A stretch of 64,000 nucleotides of DNA from Polytrichum commune (taxonomy: Eukaryota > Streptophyta > Polytrichopsida > Polytrichales > Polytrichaceae), in contig OX485807.1 of NCBI GenBank assembly GCA_950295325.1, positions 8,275,001-8,339,000 of the forward strand. The letters run 5' to 3'. The notes beneath the pieces are model-generated. The model saw only the letters and a list, made by a program, of their open reading frames with translations. It was not told the origin of the DNA and made no database searches. Position numbers and translations under genes: made by a program. This document shows, piece after piece, positions 60,208 through 64,000 of the stretch. The first letter of the stretch is position 1, and each line of letters opens with the position of its first letter.

Positions 60208-61318
60208 GGCAGACGATATCCTACCCCCTACGAGCTTTTGGGGGGAGGAATAATCTGTCAGGGGCAACTGCCCCAGAAAGTCACCGGAATTTTCTGGGCC
60301 CGCCCAAAAACCTCTGCCCGCCCCGCCCGACCTTCAAAAAAATCATTGCCCTTGCATTCTTGAAGGCCACTTCTCCACAAACCCCATATCGAGTGCATCT
60401 CATCTCCAAGGTCCAAAATGCAAGACCTAGGTTTCTACAAGTATTCATACACATTTGAACTAATATACACATTTGAACTAATTAAGCCTGATTAAGTGCA
60501 AATAAGTGCATTCAGTCCAATTAAGCGTAATGAAGCCTAACCTACCGTAATTAAGCACATCATTCCTCATATCTGGATCAAATAATGATTAACTGCATTA
60601 ATTAATTAACTAATTGGGCTTTTTTAATTTGATTAGCATAATTTCTGATTTAATTGGTCTTAATTAGGATTAATTACGATTAATTAGACTTAATTACACA
60701 TAATCACACTTAATAAGTTTGAGTGTGTATGAATACCTTGTGAAAGTAGAAGGTATTAACTAGAAGTTTATATATTACTTAAAATTTAAATGTTATTTAA
60801 AATTTAAAAAAAACCTAAATTAGTTCCTGATTGTGTGTATGAATACTTTGCGAAAGTAGAAGATATTGACTAAAAACATTTTTAAATTTTAATATTAATT
60901 TAAATATTTAAAGCTAATTAAGTTCCACTTTAGAATGACAAAGACCCTTTCAATGGTAAAGTCACAAAATTATAACCTCAATGCTAATGAGGGTTTTGTA
61001 ATATTCTTTACTTCCAAGTTATTTTCATGCTTTATTGCCGGTTTGACTTCAAATGAAATCCCAGTCAATTGCTTATTTACTTGATGAAAGTGAACATATA
61101 TATTGGATTTTGGACCTTGGAGATGAGATGCACTCGATATGGGGTTTGTGGAGAAGTGGCCTTCAAGAATGCAAGGGCAATGATTTTTTTGAAGGTCGGG
61201 CGGGGCGGGCAGAGGTTTTCGGGCGGGCCCAGAAAATTCCGGTGACTTTCTGGGGCAGCTGCCCCTGACAGATTATTCCTCCCCCCAAAAGCTCGTAGGG
61301 GGTAGGATATCGTCTGCC
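60208..61318. mobile_element. Mutator-like element with 212-bp terminal inverted repeats
   Basis: The arms 60208-60419 and 61107-61318 are inverted and differ at only two positions by eye (about 99%). The element begins GGCAGACGATATCC and is flanked by a perfect 9-bp duplication CCCAAAACC (60199-60207 and 61319-61327). Long inverted repeats with 9-bp duplications define Mutator-like elements. The 687-bp middle is very AT-rich with TTAATTA-type repeats and no transposase, so the element is non-autonomous. The GC-rich arms contrast with their surroundings. Few differences between arms suggest recent movement or gene conversion. Confidence 0.85.
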
Positions 61319-61681
61319 CCCAAAACCCCAATGACCAAAAGTAGCTAGTTTTAACATACGTCTTAAGTTACACGGACTATAAAAGTGTCAAAAAAAATTC
61401 TTTCTTCTCGGATGAAACTTGTCAAAAGTGTCAAATTTTTTGACCCTGATAGATTTTTTCCTCAAATCAACATGATTTTTTGAACTTGAGAGTTCGGGTC
61501 AATTATGGACTAACCTATGAGCTAGTGACCACTTTGAAAATTCATAGTAACTCATATATTTAGTATCCCGATACTATGATATGACGAGATGTGTTGAGAT
61601 CCTCTTTGAAGATGAGATGATAGATGATGATAGATAGATGATCCTCTTTGAATTACCCACGAGGTCCACAACAACATGTTA

Positions 61682-62196
61682 GGGGCGGTTTACACTATGG
61701 ACCATGAAGTCGTCCCACGTAAGAGGCCTATTTTGCGTGGGATGACTTCATGGGACGACTTCCATGGTCCGAGTTACTAAAATATTAGTTTTCATGGTTC
61801 ATGGGCCCTTCACTAGGTGTAAACCGAATGTGGACCATGAAGAATGATCATGCACCAAAAAGTGGAGGTGCTGATTTTTTTAATACATGCCCAAAAAAAA
61901 CCGGGAAAAACAAATATTTTAAAAAAAAATCGGCCAATGGCTGATTTTCAGCCTTACGGCTCCCTTGATTTCCGTTGAGTCGAGCATTTTGCCTCGCCTT
62001 AACGGAAAACCCGTTGGACCATGGCACATTATCCAAATGGCAAATTTTAGTAGTTTTTGGGGACCTCAAAGTTAGTGGTCATTCTCCTTTTTTCAAGGTA
62101 GTGTAAAGCCAAATGGGACCAAGAGCACTTTACTCTCCAATCACAGATTTTAGAATTTCATGGTCATGGCTCTTGGTCCATAGTGTAAACCGCCCC
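61682..62196. mobile_element. Family I MITE, complete copy (PIF/Harbinger-like)
   Basis: 515 bp. The ends GGGGCGGTTTACACTATGG and CCATAGTGTAAACCGCCCC are perfect inverted repeats, flanked by TTA (61679-61681 and 62197-62199). The TTA duplication fits PIF/Harbinger. A further internal inverted segment (GACTTCATGG, CCATGAAGTC) lies near the left end. Non-coding. Confidence 0.8.
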
Positions 62197-62562
62197 TTAC
62201 TTGCTACAAGTACAACAAAGCCAATTTTACATATGCATGAGTTGGCATGTTGGAGTTGTCATATGTCATAATTTACATAACTCACATACTGATGAGAGTC
62301 CCAAATCTTTTGTTTATTGTTGACTAAAGGTACTAATTTTATGGTACTAATTTTATTGACTAAAGGTTCTTGCTTCAATTGAAGGTGTTTTGAACATGTG
62401 CATATATAGGGCCGGTTTTGGACACACCTATAACAAACACTTTAAAATTCATAGATTATTCATACGAGATGCAAATGTAGTTATGTGCTAAAATGTGCTA
62501 AAATCTTTTTCAAATACCAACAAGACACATAAATATGCAGGCTACTACAACTACATTAATAT

Positions 62563-62770
62563 TATATTCAATGTCACTTACTAATTGAAATTACGCAATG
62601 CTATGAGTATTTAGTGAATACCTCATTTTTGTCAACAATTGTCAACAAAAATCAAATTGATTGTATGGACGTTATAGTACATTAACATCTCTACTTGGTG
62701 AAATAATAACATCGATAGTAAAAGATAAAGTATTGTGTGACTCCAAATAATAAGTGACACTAAATATCAT
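62563..62770. mobile_element. Family L short copy 3
   Basis: About 208 bp with ends TATTCAATGTCACTTACTAA and AATAAGTGACACTAAATATC, an inverted pair matching family L termini. The interior is shorter and unlike the longer copies, as in internally deleted elements. Confidence 0.5.
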
Positions 62771-64000
62771 ATTTACTGTAGCTAATTAATGTGTGGACAA
62801 ATTGGCTTGTTGTAGTGCCCATGAATGAGTTGCATACAAACTTATGAGCCACATACAAACTTATGAGTCTTAAAGCTTTCTTTTTTCCTTTTCTTTTTTT
62901 GGTTGGACAAAAGCGCCAAGTTAATTGTCCACTATAGATTTGTTGCCTTAAATATCCAATGTGCCATGAGCTTGGAAAGCCTAGGGTTGGTTAAAGGAAC
63001 ATTTTAACAAACACTTCAATAGTCCATAGTTTAATTCATACAGTATTAAACAAACTACATGCTAAGATCTGTTGAAATGCTCTTTCATCACCGACCACTA
63101 CTAGAAAAAAACATGGGTCCTCTTTACCATATGACTTACGCAACTTTTGCAAAAATAAAATAAAAATAAGATAGAGCACGTGCTCATAATGTGTCAACTA
63201 TTCTAGGCTCAATAATCAACACAAGTAGGGGACCTACACAATCACTTCACGAGCACAAGAATCTTCACTTTGATATTGAATAGGATATTGATACGAGCTT
63301 CATAAATCATGAGGCAAGTCACCATGGTCATGGTTTGGATTTGCTGATCATCTTACACTAATTATGTGTTTCAAATCTTACTACAAGTGGATACAATGAG
63401 TAAAGTATTTGAATGAGGCACACTCACCTCATAAAGATAAAGTTTAAAACAAAAAGTGGACTAAGTATTCAAATACTATTAATTATTCCATAGTCAATAA
63501 TCAATAAATAAATAGATATAAAAACACGATTGCAAGGTCCTATGTATTTATTTAAGGAATCAACAAACACGCACTTCCGATAACCATAAGTAAATGAGAT
63601 CTGTTAAAGTTGATTCTCGTCGATTTGTCCTCGTATATTTGCTATTGCAACACAAGGTTCATTGCATAAAATCTAATCAACAGGAGTTGGAGAACATGAA
63701 AGACAATCCAAATAAAACACACAAAGAGGGACAATGCTAGCCACTATGGTTGGCATGAATGAGGGATGTGAGCTCATATGCAATCGTAATTTGGACATCT
63801 TATAAAGTCGTATCAATTACCATAAAAGGCTTCTTATTTCATCTTCACAAGTGCCAGACTGTAGCTTTCATATGGGATACAAATGAGTCTTATCGAATGT
63901 GAGCATGACATGTGGCCATTTTGAAGGGAAAACAATTATTTTGTGTTGAAATAGAGAGCCCTCTGCAGACGGTACCATAATTAGAATCTAATTTAGGAAT
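62771..64000. other. Intergenic DNA with a family G copy
   Basis: Family G sequence occupies about 63165-63480 (CACGTGCTCATAATGTGTCA, ATTCTAGGCTCAATAATCAA, GGTTTGGATTTGCTGATCAT). The rest shows nothing recognisable apart from a family A-like fragment near 63755-63790. Confidence 0.45.

Overview
This window is nuclear DNA of a land plant. It starts with the 3' part of a zinc-finger homeodomain (ZF-HD) transcription factor, a plant-specific family. It also holds a complete 22-exon Argonaute gene of plant type on the minus strand. The rest is gene-poor and built largely from plant-type transposons. A decayed copy of IFT139/TTC21B, a ciliary intraflagellar-transport gene, suggests a lineage that has or recently had motile sperm: a bryophyte, lycophyte, fern, cycad or Ginkgo. 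Flowering plants and conifers have lost this pathway. I cannot name the species.

Layout. 1-879: ZF-HD coding end. 880-18.4 kb: no intact gene; several MITE families, microsatellites, and a 1.7 kb pogo-type element (16.7-18.4 kb). 18.9-23.3 kb: a Ty3/gypsy retrotransposon wreck with an inverted RT-RNase H block, carrying two oppositely oriented 350-bp poly-G-ended MITEs. 24-30.3 kb: more MITEs and a second, 2.1 kb pogo-type element. 31.5-34.6 kb: minus-strand IFT139-like pseudogene. 35.4-36.7 kb: a 1.27 kb PIF/Harbinger-like element sitting in an older repeat. 37.5-39.1 and 44.8-45.4 kb: two arrays of one repeat unit. 39.6-40.6 kb: LINE fragment split by a tRNA-derived SINE with target-site duplications. 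47.9-57.7 kb: Argonaute gene. 58.5-62.2 kb: two related MITEs around a 1.1 kb Mutator-like element with 212-bp, about 99% identical terminal repeats. 62.2-64 kb: further repeat copies.

The strongest unusual signals are in the Argonaute gene. Its 5' leader is a six-unit tandem repeat of about 104 bp in which the start-codon context is part of the unit, so upstream copies repeat the ATG. Its first intron carries tandem copies of the exon-1 3' end and splice donor. The predicted protein (970 aa) keeps all four DEDH catalytic residues but mixes AGO4-clade and AGO1-clade motifs.

The genes do not form a functional cluster. All exon joins were worked out by eye from open frames, splice sites and family knowledge. 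No search was run, so percent identities and family names beyond visible motifs are estimates.
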